Below are positions 45,354 to 55,089 of a stretch of DNA of 64,000 bases, piece after piece. This DNA is from Bin87 sp965204685. Its GTDB lineage: Bacteria; Chloroflexota; Dehalococcoidia; Lucifugimonadales; UBA3495. How positions within the stretch are numbered: the stretch's first letter is position 1; each line of letters opens with the position of its first letter. The notes under the pieces were generated by a model that made no database searches, had not been told where the DNA came from, and was given only the letters and a program-made list of their open reading frames with translations. The stretch is taken from the NCBI GenBank assembly GCA_965204685.1, contig OZ242004.1, positions 4,030,001 through 4,094,000 of the forward strand, written 5' to 3'. The position numbers were made by a program, and so were the translations under genes.

Positions 45354-45800
45354 GGTCAACTCCGGTAGAGGGCAGAATCGTACGCTAACGCTGCTTTACC
45401 CACCGGTATGCGCCGGTGAGGGAGATGTGGGCTCGCCCAAAGGCTGAGATTTCCACCAGGAGTCGGGCCCGACCGTCAGGCCGGCGTGTTGCCATTTACG
45501 GAAACCCGAATCCCCGTCGGCGGTGCTGTCTTACTGCTTCACCGAGATGGGCGGTACTCCAGCAAATAACGATTGCGGTGATCAGGTTGAGCCCGGCCGT
45601 GCCGCAGTGCTGCCATAGCTGGAGCGGTCGCGGATTTCGCCCTGGCGTCCGATCCGCAGCGCGTTCTTGAGCGCGTGATATCCTCACCCTTGTTCAAGCC
45701 GGTGTTGGCTCGGCGCTGCATATCGGCATCGGGCAGCCCGAACTGGCCGACCGACAGCAGCGGGAACTCTACCGCATGCATCCATGCCGCCGGCGAGTAT
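45354..45800 (-). pseudogene. Tn3-family relic: terminal repeat and frameshifted TnpA C-terminus
   Basis: A Tn3-type end GGTCAACTCCGGTAGAGGGC... to ACGCTAACG (45354-45390) is followed by broken pieces of the transposase C-terminus on the minus strand: RRANTGLNKGED, then TAGLNLITAIVICWSTAHLG and EAVRQHRRRG in other frames, with upstream remains AVEFPLLSVGQFGLPDADM. An independent, more decayed relative of the element at 21572-21976. Confidence 0.65.
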
Positions 45801-45833
45801 TTCATTAGCGATCTTGCCGAATCGGTGGCGCCC

Positions 45834-45986
45834 ACCAAGACCCTCCGACGACGCTGCTTCTCTCTGGCCGGGCGCCTCACCCGCAAAGGGCGCCGTCTCA
45901 CCCTGCATCTCCTCCAGGGCTGGCCCTGGCAAAATCAGTTCAATGGCACCCTGGCGCGACTGAGCGCCCCGCCGCTCCCTTCCTGA
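45834..45986 (+). pseudogene. IS1380-family transposase C-terminal remnant
   Basis: The plus strand encodes TKTLRRRCFSLAGRLTRKGR, then RLTLHLLQGWPWQNQFNGTL, nearly the same ending as the degraded IS1380 gene at 22008-22940. Only the last 50 residues are left; it directly abuts the Tn3 relic. The 46000-46320 stretch beyond it holds no gene I can support. Confidence 0.7.
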
Positions 45987-46322
45987 TCGCCGCCCTCGGC
46001 GTCTGACGGTACTCCGCGCTGCCTCCCAGATCTTCGCCAGGCCGGTCCCCGAGTGTCCCTTGCTACAATTCGCCCTGATAATCTCCCCCGCTGCCCCCGC
46101 TGAGGGCCAGCGACATCTCCTTAGCGTGGCTACCACATCCTGTGCCCAGCTAGACTGGAGCGGATTAAGGCCACGCCGCCTCGATCCGGCTCGCCTCAAC
46201 CTTTCCTTCCCAAAATGGCCGCATCCTTTCGGTGGATTTGGAATTACGGCGACCAACAGCGTCGATTTTGTGACGATTGCGGTGCCTTTCCTTTGCCGGA
46301 ACAAGACGCAATTGCCCGTCGT

Positions 46323-46358
46323 TTGACTTATGAGCATATATCTGCGTATATTTTCGGC
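46323..46358 (+). promoter_or_regulatory. Leaderless-type promoter of the PadR gene
   Basis: TTGACT (46323-46328) and TATATT (46347-46352) are 18 bases apart. The expected transcription start, about 7 bases after the -10, coincides with the ATG at 46359, so no 5' leader or ribosome site would exist. The spacer contains AT-rich TATGAGCATA, a possible PadR site. Confidence 0.5.
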
Positions 46359-46721
46359 ATGAGAAGGAAACCAGGCCAGTTAGTGCCTGTCGAACGGGAT
46401 ATCATCGTCGCCGCGAGCGACCTTCTCGCTACGGGGGTCGATGACTTTTACGGGTTCCGGATCGCCAAGCAGATCCGGGACCTTAGGGGAGCTAGGCTCC
46501 TGACTGGTCACGGCACTCTGTACCGGGCATTGGAGCGACTTGAAAAACAAGGCTACCTAGAATCGAGATGGGAGGACCCCGAGATCGCCGCCAACGAAAA
46601 TCGGCCGCGGCGCAGGTTGTGCAGACTTACCGCACTGGGCGCAAATACGGGGCAAAAATTGCTCTCCGAAATATCCGGCTCAAATGTTCCATTGAGGCCA
46701 GCATGGGCGAACAGGGTTTGA
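46359..46721 (+). CDS. PadR-family transcriptional regulator
   Basis: 120 residues from ATG at 46359. The winged helix is clear: VERDIIVAASDLLATGVDDF, YGFRIAKQIRDL, HGTLYRALERLEKQGYLESR and RRRLCRLTALGA. PadR proteins repress neighbouring membrane or efflux genes. Its last 19 bases overlap the start (46703) of a membrane protein gene in another frame, the usual PadR-partner arrangement. No upstream ribosome site; see the leaderless promoter. Confidence 0.85.
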   Translation: MRRKPGQLVPVERDIIVAASDLLATGVDDFYGFRIAKQIRDLRGARLLTGHGTLYRALERLEKQGYLESRWEDPEIAANENRPRRRLCRLTALGANTGQKLLSEISGSNVPLRPAWANRV

Positions 46722-46744
46722 TTTTCGCATTAGGCTCGTTCTTA
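46703..46744 (+). pseudogene. First 14 codons of a membrane protein, cut off by IS5
   Basis: ATG at 46703 starts MGEQGLIFALGSFL, overlapping the end of padR. The frame runs into the IS5 element at 46745. Its continuation, LARAIAGAYALPAV, is at 47627 on the other side. Restored length would be about 316 residues. Confidence 0.75.
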
Positions 46745-47626
46745 GAGGGTGTGTGACAAAAGGGTTCAGGAGGGTTGGAGCCGTTTGAGCATCAGGTTGA
46801 CCATGGCGATGTGTACCCACGCTTCGCTGCTCTCCGTGCGCTCCTCGTAGTCTTTGCTCAAGCGTCGGCAACGGCTCAGCCACGCCAGAGTACGTTCTAC
46901 TACCCAACGCCGGGGCAGGACTTCGAATTGGTGGCTATCCGGTTTGCGCTTGACCACGGTCAGCAGCCAGCCACCGGTGGCCCAGGCCCACGACACCAGC
47001 CGGCCAGCGTAAGCAGCGTCGGCCCAGATCAACCGCAATCGGGGGAACCGGCCCAGCATCTTGGCCAACACCAACTTGGCGCCGTCCCGGTCCTGGATGT
47101 TGGCGGCATGAACCACCACTGCCAGCAGCAAGCCCATGGTGTCCACCACGATGTGCCTTTTGCGGCCCGCTACCTTCTTGCCCGCGTCGTAACCCCTGGG
47201 CCCCCTTTTTCCGTGGTCTTCACCGACTGACTGTCAATGATGGCCGCGCTGGGAGTGGCCTCCCGCCCCACCGCTTCCCGAACCCGGGTCCGCAGGGCTT
47301 CCTCTACCCGTTCCCACGTCCCGTCGTCCCGCCACTTTCGAAAGTACCACCAGACCGTCCCCCAGGGCGGCAGGTCATGGGGCATCATCCGCCAGGGGAT
47401 CCCGCCACGCAGCACGTACAGTATCCCGTTGACCACCTCACGCAAGTCCGTGGTCCGGGGATGGCCTCGCACGGTGTCCGGCGGCAACAGGGAAGACAGT
47501 TCCTCCCACTGGGCATCGGTCAAATCGCTGGGATAAGGTTTTCTGCTCATGCCGCCAGCGTAACCAGCATCCTACCCCCATCCCAAGAACAACCCGCGCC
47601 AGTTTGGCCCATTGTCACACACCCTC
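46745..47626 (-). mobile_element. IS5-family insertion sequence with TTA target duplication
   Basis: Perfect 15-base inverted ends: GAGGGTGTGTGACAA (46745-46759) and TTGTCACACACCCTC (47612-47626). TTA stands directly on both sides (46742-46744, 47627-47629). 882 bp with one transposase region in two frames. Confidence 0.9.
46766..47550 (-). CDS. IS5-family transposase in two overlapping frames
   Basis: Frame 1 (47170-47550): MSRKPYPSDLTDAQWEELSS, GGIPWRMMPHDLPPWGTVWW and AAIIDSQSVKTTEKGGP with the first catalytic Asp. Frame 2 (to 46766): HIVVDTMGLLLAVVVHAANI, LRLIWADAAYAGRL with the second Asp, and RRWVVERTLAWLSRCRRLSK with the Glu. The shift (-1) falls near 47195-47210 at an A5G5C3 run, as in IS427-group elements that use frameshifting. 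All three catalytic residues are present, so the element may be active. Confidence 0.85.
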
Positions 47627-48538
47627 TTAGCGAGAGCCATAGCCGGGGCGTACGCTTTGCCTGCCGTCACACGCATAGTGAAGGGATGGGTTTTGCTCTA
47701 TTCGGCGGCCGCTCCAGTTCCGGTCCGGGACCAACGTCGCGCCGACATCGAGGCAGACCTTCACGACGAGATCGAAGATTTGCAAGCCGAAAGATATCGT
47801 CCGGAAGAAATCGCGCTACGTGTCTTTGTTCGAATGGTAATTGGGATGCCGTCAGATATGGTCTGGACGGCTTCCTATCTGCCCCAGAGCGTCGCATGGC
47901 AATTGGAGCAAAGAAGCAGAGCCTTGCGGCGGTCGAAAACGCCGGCTCTGGCACTGATATCGACAGGGCTACTGTTCATGATGAATTTGGGCGTATTGGC
48001 ATCTGAACCGGATGTTTTGTGGAAAGAATTCCTAGTGGTGAACATAAGCACCGTGAGTGGCATAGTGTTGATCGCCTGCCAAAAACAAACTTGGGCTCGA
48101 CGGGTTATGACCTGTCTGCCTGGGGTTGTGATCGCGATGGCAATCGGCCTTTTGATCTGGATGATGATCGAATATCGATGGTACGAAGAGCCAATGTTCC
48201 CGCGATTCATGCTTATGCTAGGGAGCGCGATGTTGCCCGTAATAGCCGCTTCAGCCGTAGGAACCACGCCCTTCCGGGTTCGTATATTCGGAGGTCGCTG
48301 GTGGCCCATTTACGTCTCTTGGCTTCTCATAGCGGTCATCTCAATCGCTACGGCAGCGATATTGAAGTCCTACATTTTGCTCATAGCTTGGTCGTCCGTA
48401 TTCATAGGGCTGGGCGGCATAATTATCATGTCTTTGATGTTCTGCGGAGGAGCAGTTCTTATCGGCGTCGGGGTCACGAAAGGGACCGCTGCTTGCATGG
48501 ATTTGGCAGCCAAAGGCATTAGACGTTTCACCGGCTAA
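47612..48538 (+). CDS. PadR-linked integral membrane protein, 5' end replaced by IS5
   Basis: 308 codons. The original N-terminus is at 46703-46744; here the frame begins with TTG inside the IS5 right end, giving MSHTLLARAIAGAYALP, so the truncated protein might still be made. An N-terminal region with HDEIEDLQAERYRPEEIALR, then about six membrane helices (LALISTGLLFMMNLGVLA, CLPGVVIAMAIGLLIWMMIE, LMLGSAMLPVIAASAVG, WPIYVSWLLIAVISIATA, and two more). The DHEIED-like start resembles membrane proteins paired with PadR. Function not known; probably inactivated or altered. Confidence 0.65.
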   Translation: MSHTLLARAIAGAYALPAVTRIVKGWVLLYSAAAPVPVRDQRRADIEADLHDEIEDLQAERYRPEEIALRVFVRMVIGMPSDMVWTASYLPQSVAWQLEQRSRALRRSKTPALALISTGLLFMMNLGVLASEPDVLWKEFLVVNISTVSGIVLIACQKQTWARRVMTCLPGVVIAMAIGLLIWMMIEYRWYEEPMFPRFMLMLGSAMLPVIAASAVGTTPFRVRIFGGRWWPIYVSWLLIAVISIATAAILKSYILLIAWSSVFIGLGGIIIMSLMFCGGAVLIGVGVTKGTAACMDLAAKGIRRFTG

Positions 48539-48656
48539 ACCGGTCGGAAGGCGTTGTTGTAATTCGTGCCTTGATCCTGAGACAACCGTATTACCATCTG
48601 CTGAACGCCTGCTCTGTCATCGACTTTTCGAAAGGCCTAACGCAGTCGTCAAGTAC

Positions 48657-48693
48657 GGGTCGATTCCGGTAGTGGGCAGAATTGTACGCTAAC
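48657..48693 (+). repeat. Orphan Tn3-family terminal repeat
   Basis: GGGTCGATTCCGGTAGTGGG and the following bases to ACGCTAACG match the ends at 21572 and 45354. It lies 3 bases from the point where abiEii similarity stops. No second end or transposase lies beside it. The rest of 48539-48656 is empty. Confidence 0.65.
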
Positions 48694-48696
48694 GCC

Positions 48697-48846
48697 GCTG
48701 ACGACGAAGAGAGTTCGTTCGACCCGTCCAATTTCGCGGAGAGTGTCGGCCAACACTCACGCGAGCAGGTAGTCGCGCTCTAACACTTCCCACCGGATGC
48801 CCAGGCGCTGGCGGACTTCCTCGAGACGAGGACGTAGCGGTTCCAT
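48697..48846 (-). pseudogene. AbiEii-type toxin fragment, cut at a Tn3 end
   Basis: From ATG at 48846, four bases past the AbiEi stop: MEPLRPRLEEVRQRLGIRWE, VLERDYLLA, an in-frame TGA where Trp is expected, VLADTLREIGRVERTLFVV. This is the N-terminal start of the nucleotidyltransferase; it stops just before the FKGGT motif, at the Tn3 repeat. No catalytic part remains. Confidence 0.7.
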
Positions 48847-48850
48847 TCGC

Positions 48851-49666
48851 TCAGTACCCAGGCAGGTTTTCCTGGAGCATCCAACGGCCGTTGTACGTAC
48901 CCCTCGCCGGCCCGTTGGCGTCGAGCTTGCGATAACCCTTCACCGGCAGCGCAGCCAACTGCTCCAGGTGCGGCCCATCAATCCCCTGGGTTTCCAACAC
49001 CCAGCCCAACCGTTTGGCCACGACCACACCCAGCCGCGGAGCGTCAACGACCATCCTGTCGACGTCGATCCGCGACGACGCCTCACCGAAGCCGTAGACT
49101 ACGTCGCCGAATCCCCCGCAGTAGCGCGGCATGGCCAGGCCGTCCAGCAACGTGCGCTCCAGGCCGGTGATGGACACTCTGGCTTCTCCAACCCAGATCC
49201 TCTCCACGCCAAAGAAGCGTTCCGGCCGGGTCTGGACGAACTGGTACCACATGCCGCCGTCGGATGTACTTCTGGCGGGAACCGAGGCCTCCGTGGTGGT
49301 GAGTACGAATGTCTTCCAAGGGATCTGCTCGGTCAGCTCGTGGTGGTTAAACGCCGACCAGTGGGAGACGGCGGCCGGCTGGATCAGCGCCATGGCCACC
49401 TCGTACTCGTGGACCGGCGCCACGCCCGGAACCGCATAGGACAGGGCGTAGAGGCCGCGACGGAGGGATGTAATCCAGCCGTTGCGGCGCAGGTGATAGA
49501 GAGCTTCTCCCACGTAGGCATCGCTGAGCCCAACCTGGGGGGCCAACTCCCTGGCCCGGGCCGTGGTGAAGATGCGGTCGCCTTCTTGGGCGAGCTGTCG
49601 AACCAGATCGATCCCCACCGAGGAGCGCTTGATTTTCGTGGTGGGGGCCATTTCCTTCAATTCCAA
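48851..49666 (-). CDS. abiEi: AbiEi-type antitoxin/regulator with lost toxin partner
   Basis: 271 residues (TTG at 49666; ATG at 49651 is the alternative). Winged helix at the N-terminus (IFTTARARELAPQVGLSDAY, ALYHLRRNGWITSLRRGLYAL) and the AbiEi C-terminal region (VSHWSAFNHHELTEQIPW, SITGLERTLLDGLAMPRYCG). AbiEi binds its promoter and keeps the AbiEii toxin in check. Here only a fragment of abiEii remains downstream, so the antitoxin is orphaned. A palindromic operator lies directly upstream. Confidence 0.85.
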   Translation of the reverse strand: MELKEMAPTTKIKRSSVGIDLVRQLAQEGDRIFTTARARELAPQVGLSDAYVGEALYHLRRNGWITSLRRGLYALSYAVPGVAPVHEYEVAMALIQPAAVSHWSAFNHHELTEQIPWKTFVLTTTEASVPARSTSDGGMWYQFVQTRPERFFGVERIWVGEARVSITGLERTLLDGLAMPRYCGGFGDVVYGFGEASSRIDVDRMVVDAPRLGVVVAKRLGWVLETQGIDGPHLEQLAALPVKGYRKLDANGPARGTYNGRWMLQENLPGY

Positions 49667-49669
49667 GCA

Positions 49670-49691
49670 AGCGTACTATATATAATACGCT
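49670..49691. promoter_or_regulatory. Inverted-repeat operator upstream of AbiEi
   Basis: AGCGTA (49670-49675), ten AT-rich bases, TACGCT (49686-49691). It immediately precedes the start and overlaps TATATA/TATAAT-like sequence, fitting AbiEi autoregulation. The rest of 49692-49974 shows no gene. Confidence 0.5.
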
Positions 49692-49974
49692 ATTGATTGG
49701 ATATTATCAAAAGAGCCAGTATATTAACATTAGCCCATATCCTGCCGCCGCCGCACGGGTTTTCTTGACCGCCCATGCATCCACTGACAGATGCCACTCC
49801 GAGGCGTGCTACCTGACGATACAAACCAGAGTGGCGCCCAGTGCTTGAGCGTGTCAGGTCCGTTGTACTCCATGCCAACGTTGGCTTCGCTCAGCCCGAC
49901 CGCAGATTGCAGTCGTAGTCGTCAATCACCATTCCGATGGTACGGGTCTCTTCGCCACGCGGGCGGTCAGATGC

Positions 49975-52900
49975 CTAATTCACTATGCTGCCGGGTGCGG
50001 CAAAATGATCGAGCATTGAGTGCGCCGCAGAAGACCCTGATCCCACCATTTTTTCCAAGATTACAACCGTCGCCGACCGCAGATTTGGGGTTTCCCTCAA
50101 TATCCTCGGCGCTCCACTAATGTATCGCTGAAGCAATGCCTCCAGTTGAAATACGGTATTCCCGTGCTTGAGGATCTCGGTTGCGTCTCCTTCCTCCAAG
50201 CGTTCTGCTACCACCGCAAAGGCGTTTGGCAACGCTCCAGTGCCAACTCCGTAAAGGTACTCAATATAGGCTGACAGAACGGGTCCAGTTGCCGGCAGTC
50301 CCGTGACGAACGCATCGACCTCACCTTCGTGGCCATCCAGATGAGTCCATGTCAGTACGCTTCCCGCCCCACTTCTTCCCAATAACATCCTGCGTACCAA
50401 ATCTGCTCCGGTTGAGTAATCAGATTCAAGACCAGGTGACCACTGAGCCGCCAATATACTTTCGGCAAACGCTCGCCAAATATCCCAGAAGCAGGTGTCG
50501 TGCTCATGCGGTTCATCCTGTTCCCATAGAACCAGGTACGCAATGAAGGTTCCTACCTCCTCTGGATGGTGATCCACGGCGCTCAGAATTGGTTGGCAGC
50601 AATCCAAAGCATTGGCAGATGAAAGACCAAGTACCCATTTCGCCAACCTGGCCAGCATAGCGTACTCAAACTCGTGATCCCGCTGGTGAGGCCAGTCCTC
50701 TTCCTCGTTACCCCATGAATCCACCACTCCCTGAGCAACCCGCTGCAAAAATCTTTGAGACAGAGCCAAGTCCGGTAATGGTTCCAGGACGGAAAGAATT
50801 GGTCGGGCGGAATCCCTGCCGTGCCATGATCTAAAATCAAGGAACGTCAATTGTGATTCGCCGTCGATGGTTCCTTCGAGGAATGCCTGTCTGACTTGGC
50901 CTGCCACCTCAATTTCATAATCAGGGGGTCCGAATAGCATCTGACGTTCGCCAATTCGGTTCCGTTGCTCGTATTCATCCAAAAGATTCGCCAGCATCGC
51001 AAACGCGCCCACGCAACGGAGTGTCATCTCCTGGTTCTGGGTTCCTAAGTACTCGCCGACACCGACAGCTGCCGACAGTCTAACTTCGGACATATCATGG
51101 GTGATGGCCCTGGCCACCGCCGCCAGGATGTCCAGGTTCTCGGGATCATGGGCCAAAATCTTCGGCAGTACGCGGGCCGCCGGTACGTCGGAGTCCATGA
51201 GGCTATCACTACCTCGTTCAACCTCAGTGACGAGCCTGTCGATGCACCATCGCCGGCCATCGACCTCCATGTCATCCCAATGGTCTCTGACGCATACGGC
51301 GGCGACAAACCCGGGGCCTCCGCTGATGAATTCTGGAGCCTCGGGTGGAACCTCATTCGCTTGTCTTGCGTAAGCGAGCGCGGCTTTCCAGGAATCGTTC
51401 GCATGTCCAACGGAAGATGATTCCCATTGATTCTTGCCCCAGTTTAGCAACGCTATGGCGTCGCTGGCTTTTTGATTCAATGCCGCCCGGGCATCCACAA
51501 ACGCCTGCAGGTCAGGATCCATCCCACGTGCTGTCGATTCACTGCCCGCCGCTTGGCGATCCGTTTGTTCACCTGGCGTGTCCTCTTGAGGCGTGGACGT
51601 CGCCATGTGCGTCCCCTGACTTCTTGCATCCATCCTGTGTAACGCCAGAAGCCAGACCCTATCGTCATCCGTACGTTCAGCAGAGGCCGGTATCCCCGCA
51701 CGGTGAGCATCGATAATTGCCCACACTGCTTCCTCCCGCCCCACGGATTGCAGCTTCAAAGCCAAAGTCTCGATATCGTCTGCACGGTGCTCCAGCGCAT
51801 TCGAGCGCTCGCGCTCCTCGACATAGAATTTCGCCATCGGTTCAATTCTGGGCATAAGAAGCAGGGCTTCGGCCGTCGATTCTCTCAACCTTCTCCGACG
51901 GTCCATATCAACAGCCGCTCGAGACGTCAAAAGCGATAATGCAGCGATGCCGCCGCATTCAGGATATGCATTGCATACACTCGCCACAACTGACGTAGTC
52001 ATCACATTGTTGCTATCGAGCAGTAACCTCAGCAGCCAGGGTTCAATCTCTGCTACTCCTTCGCACCTCTCCAGCAGCCAGTATTCCAAGGCCATCAGCG
52101 CGCGTTGGATGATGTCCGGGGCAACGGAGGTTCCACGGTAGGCGAGCCAGAGACGTTCGGTTGCCCACTGCTGAACGTCACCGTGCTCAGGCACCGAGAT
52201 TGTGACCTGATGAGCAGGCTCCAGGTGGGTTCCGACCAATTGACGTTCTCCATACCAACGCCCCGCGTGATTAACCAAGTCCAGCACCAGACGAACGCCA
52301 ACGTCGGGATCAGATCTTAATAATTGCAACACCGGACCTCGGTGGGCGCTAGCCAGAGAGGAGGCGTGGAACCTCCGGCGTAAGCCGAAAGCGGGATCCA
52401 CTTCAGACTGGCCCCAATAACGGTCCAACTCACGCCCGGCATCGGCGTCCGGCAGGCAATACGTTGATAATATGAGACCGGCCATATGCTGGGGAAAATC
52501 TCTACACGCGGGACCTCCGTAGATTTCGTCAACAAGGACTGCCACGACGTCGCTTGACACCAGGTCCTTCTTATCCACATTGGCCGACGCACGCTCAACC
52601 AATTCAATGAAACGTTCTTCATCGGCTTGCGGCATCCGCGCAATCACCTTCAGCACTCGCTGCCGCGAATCTTTTGTCCGGTAATCTCCCAGGTGCTCGA
52701 GCAACCGGTAGGCAATCTTTGCCGCCGAAGCACCTCCGTCTGGGAGTGGTGAGGCTATTCCCACGCCCCGAGACCACTGGTCGAGCAGGTCTATGATCGG
52801 CTCGATATGGTCAGGCAAAAGCGCGTCAAGGTCATCGGCGACTGCTTCCAGCACCGCTGGCCAAGCTTCCCCAGCAGGTTCCAATAACGCCGAGGGCAAT

Positions 52901-55089
52901 CCAGGCACGCTTTCGAGCCAACCAGGGGTTCTGGTACAAGCGATGCGGACCAGGTGGATTAACCTAAGCAGCAGCCGCCCATCATTGGCAAGCAGGATAC
53001 TCCGATTGCTACGAACGAAATCGCTTATCGAAGGAGAAAGCAACACGGAGACAAGCATGTCGTCTCGAAAGGTCGGCGGGAGTCCAGGATAATGGTAGGT
53101 GTCGGCGAATTGTTTCGCCTGACTTGACCCTCCCTCCAGCGCGTCGGTCAGCCAAATGCGAAATGCCCGGCGGAGACCGGGGTATTCCCCAACCGCTTCC
53201 GCAATCGTCGATGACTTCCATTCGTGAGCTGCGCACGACAAATCTAGCCAGCGTGAGATGGCCCAATCCTCCATCACGTCATGGGCGGGAGCAAATAGCC
53301 CATCCTCATGCGTCACTACTATTCCGTCCTTTCGCAACTCGTCAAGCGCCTCACCATCGCCGTCGTTCATGGGCACTCGGGGCCGCAGCGTTCGAGCTCT
53401 CTCCAGCGCCAGGTCGACCAGAGCCTGCTGCCTCCGATTGGGCAGGTTCATCGACGCGACTCTTTCTCGCCGGATTATTTCCCTCCAGCATCGGTCACGA
53501 AATTGAGATTCGTTGGTAGGCAGATCTTGCTGCTCCTCGTCCCAATCTATCTTTGCCGCTAAATCAAGATAGTAAGGCAATCGCAACAGTCGCTTGAGAC
53601 CCTGGTGTCCGACGAGTGGCGCCAACGCCGGTACCTGTAACGCGACCCAATCAACCTCTTCCGGGTCGAACGGAGTCACGTCCAATATCTCGCATTGCAA
53701 CCCGGACGGAACCACGAAGGATTCCAATACCGGGCCAACCGCATGATATCTGCAGGTCAGCAACACTTTGACATTCGGGCACCGTTGCGCTATCCCGACC
53801 AAGTCGGAGAATGCTTCACTCACCTGATCCTCAATCAATCTCTCCGCGCTTTCTACGTGGATCACGACACGTTCCTGGGCACCCAGCAGGGCCTGAAATT
53901 CTCCTCCCGTCATAGGATTCAGCACATGGTCTATGTGGCTCGTGGCGAATTCCTCTGCTCTGAACGATATGCAAACGTAGTCGCGAGCTAGCGATTCAAC
54001 CAACGCCTTCGCCAGGGCAGATTTGCCGGCACCCGGCAAGCCCCGCAGCACGAGCATTTGCGACTGGGAGAAAGCCTCGATTGCGTGGGTCTGGAGTCGG
54101 AGCCTGGGAACCTCCACGTCCTCGCCAACGGTCGACTTGATACCCGCCAAGGTAGTACTGGAGTGTTCCTGCAGTCGCCTGAGGTTTGTGCGCGGCAGTT
54201 CCACAGGCTGGTGCTTCGTGCGAAGGCCGTCTGGCAGATTCTCGTACCGGAATGTTCCTGCTCCGGGATCAGCAGCTCCCGCGATAACGACCAACTCGCG
54301 CCACGTGGACCCAGCGATCTCGACAACATCTGTCCCATCGGCAAACCAAGCCAGTGCTCCTTTGGCCAATGCCTCATCCCGCGCGGTCGCAGTACACAGG
54401 TCGAGAGGCAGCAGATAGATGACTTTGAGGAACCGCCAGAATTCGTCATCGGTTGGCGACGACTCTCCCAATCCGACAAGAATCGCCTTGATCGCGCGCG
54501 CGTTGGCCTGCACTTTCTTGGAGACGAATCCAGCGGTGTCCAACCGATGGACGAAATCCGCGCCGTCGCGAGAATTACGAGCGCAGTCCAGAAGACCCCC
54601 CAGTCCGTCCATAATCGCGTCAGTACCGCGTTGAACTACTAATACCAATGCGTCGAGGGAGGGATTGAATCTCTCCTGCGCCTTGAAGTCTCTCCAGAAA
54701 CCGCTGAACGTCTGCACGCATTCATCGTTGTTGGCGCTAACGGTCATTTTCAGCTTGACCTGCACCGGGAGTTGACACTGCCTCTGTTCTCCTACGTCGC
54801 AGGTCACTAGGATATCGTCGGTCTGCCAGCCCAGATGTCTGGTCTGGAAGCTAACTTCCGTAACTTGGCCCCTTCGGAAAATGACCGGAACACCTCGAAG
54901 CAGCAACAACGCAAGAAACCAGGCGCCTACGTGTTGTTCGAATGTAGTGCCAGCACCACCGGTGGCTTGGGGACTGGGGACAGTTCCAGGGGTTGTCATG
55001 TTCAAGTCCTCTCGTTGGTCGCCGGCCGCCACCGGGTCCGGGTTCCGCTCACGGCCCAGGCCCCTATTCTGCTCTGATCTTGAGGTCAT
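49975..55089 (-). CDS. Nuclease-STAND NTPase of Avs-like build (1704 aa)
   Basis: N-terminal nuclease-like domain of the Cap4/Mrr kind: TTFEQHVGAWFLALLLLRG (49-67), WQTDDILVTC with Asp91/92 and LPVQVKLKM with Gln110-x-Lys112, a D...QxK variant of PD-(D/E)XK. Then a STAND-type NTPase: Walker A VLRGLPGAGKSALAKAL (about 344-360), VVIHVESAERLIEDQ, VKVLLTCRYHAVG, and a helical domain with FAPAHDVMEDWAISRWLDLS. The remaining 1000 residues are helical without recognised repeats, as in phage-protein sensors. Its start overlaps the HEPN gene stop by four bases. Likely a defence sensor-effector; the subgroup is not assigned. Confidence 0.75.
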   Translation of the reverse strand: MTSRSEQNRGLGRERNPDPVAAGDQREDLNMTTPGTVPSPQATGGAGTTFEQHVGAWFLALLLLRGVPVIFRRGQVTEVSFQTRHLGWQTDDILVTCDVGEQRQCQLPVQVKLKMTVSANNDECVQTFSGFWRDFKAQERFNPSLDALVLVVQRGTDAIMDGLGGLLDCARNSRDGADFVHRLDTAGFVSKKVQANARAIKAILVGLGESSPTDDEFWRFLKVIYLLPLDLCTATARDEALAKGALAWFADGTDVVEIAGSTWRELVVIAGAADPGAGTFRYENLPDGLRTKHQPVELPRTNLRRLQEHSSTTLAGIKSTVGEDVEVPRLRLQTHAIEAFSQSQMLVLRGLPGAGKSALAKALVESLARDYVCISFRAEEFATSHIDHVLNPMTGGEFQALLGAQERVVIHVESAERLIEDQVSEAFSDLVGIAQRCPNVKVLLTCRYHAVGPVLESFVVPSGLQCEILDVTPFDPEEVDWVALQVPALAPLVGHQGLKRLLRLPYYLDLAAKIDWDEEQQDLPTNESQFRDRCWREIIRRERVASMNLPNRRQQALVDLALERARTLRPRVPMNDGDGEALDELRKDGIVVTHEDGLFAPAHDVMEDWAISRWLDLSCAAHEWKSSTIAEAVGEYPGLRRAFRIWLTDALEGGSSQAKQFADTYHYPGLPPTFRDDMLVSVLLSPSISDFVRSNRSILLANDGRLLLRLIHLVRIACTRTPGWLESVPGLPSALLEPAGEAWPAVLEAVADDLDALLPDHIEPIIDLLDQWSRGVGIASPLPDGGASAAKIAYRLLEHLGDYRTKDSRQRVLKVIARMPQADEERFIELVERASANVDKKDLVSSDVVAVLVDEIYGGPACRDFPQHMAGLILSTYCLPDADAGRELDRYWGQSEVDPAFGLRRRFHASSLASAHRGPVLQLLRSDPDVGVRLVLDLVNHAGRWYGERQLVGTHLEPAHQVTISVPEHGDVQQWATERLWLAYRGTSVAPDIIQRALMALEYWLLERCEGVAEIEPWLLRLLLDSNNVMTTSVVASVCNAYPECGGIAALSLLTSRAAVDMDRRRRLRESTAEALLLMPRIEPMAKFYVEERERSNALEHRADDIETLALKLQSVGREEAVWAIIDAHRAGIPASAERTDDDRVWLLALHRMDARSQGTHMATSTPQEDTPGEQTDRQAAGSESTARGMDPDLQAFVDARAALNQKASDAIALLNWGKNQWESSSVGHANDSWKAALAYARQANEVPPEAPEFISGGPGFVAAVCVRDHWDDMEVDGRRWCIDRLVTEVERGSDSLMDSDVPAARVLPKILAHDPENLDILAAVARAITHDMSEVRLSAAVGVGEYLGTQNQEMTLRCVGAFAMLANLLDEYEQRNRIGERQMLFGPPDYEIEVAGQVRQAFLEGTIDGESQLTFLDFRSWHGRDSARPILSVLEPLPDLALSQRFLQRVAQGVVDSWGNEEEDWPHQRDHEFEYAMLARLAKWVLGLSSANALDCCQPILSAVDHHPEEVGTFIAYLVLWEQDEPHEHDTCFWDIWRAFAESILAAQWSPGLESDYSTGADLVRRMLLGRSGAGSVLTWTHLDGHEGEVDAFVTGLPATGPVLSAYIEYLYGVGTGALPNAFAVVAERLEEGDATEILKHGNTVFQLEALLQRYISGAPRILRETPNLRSATVVILEKMVGSGSSAAHSMLDHFAAPGSIVN

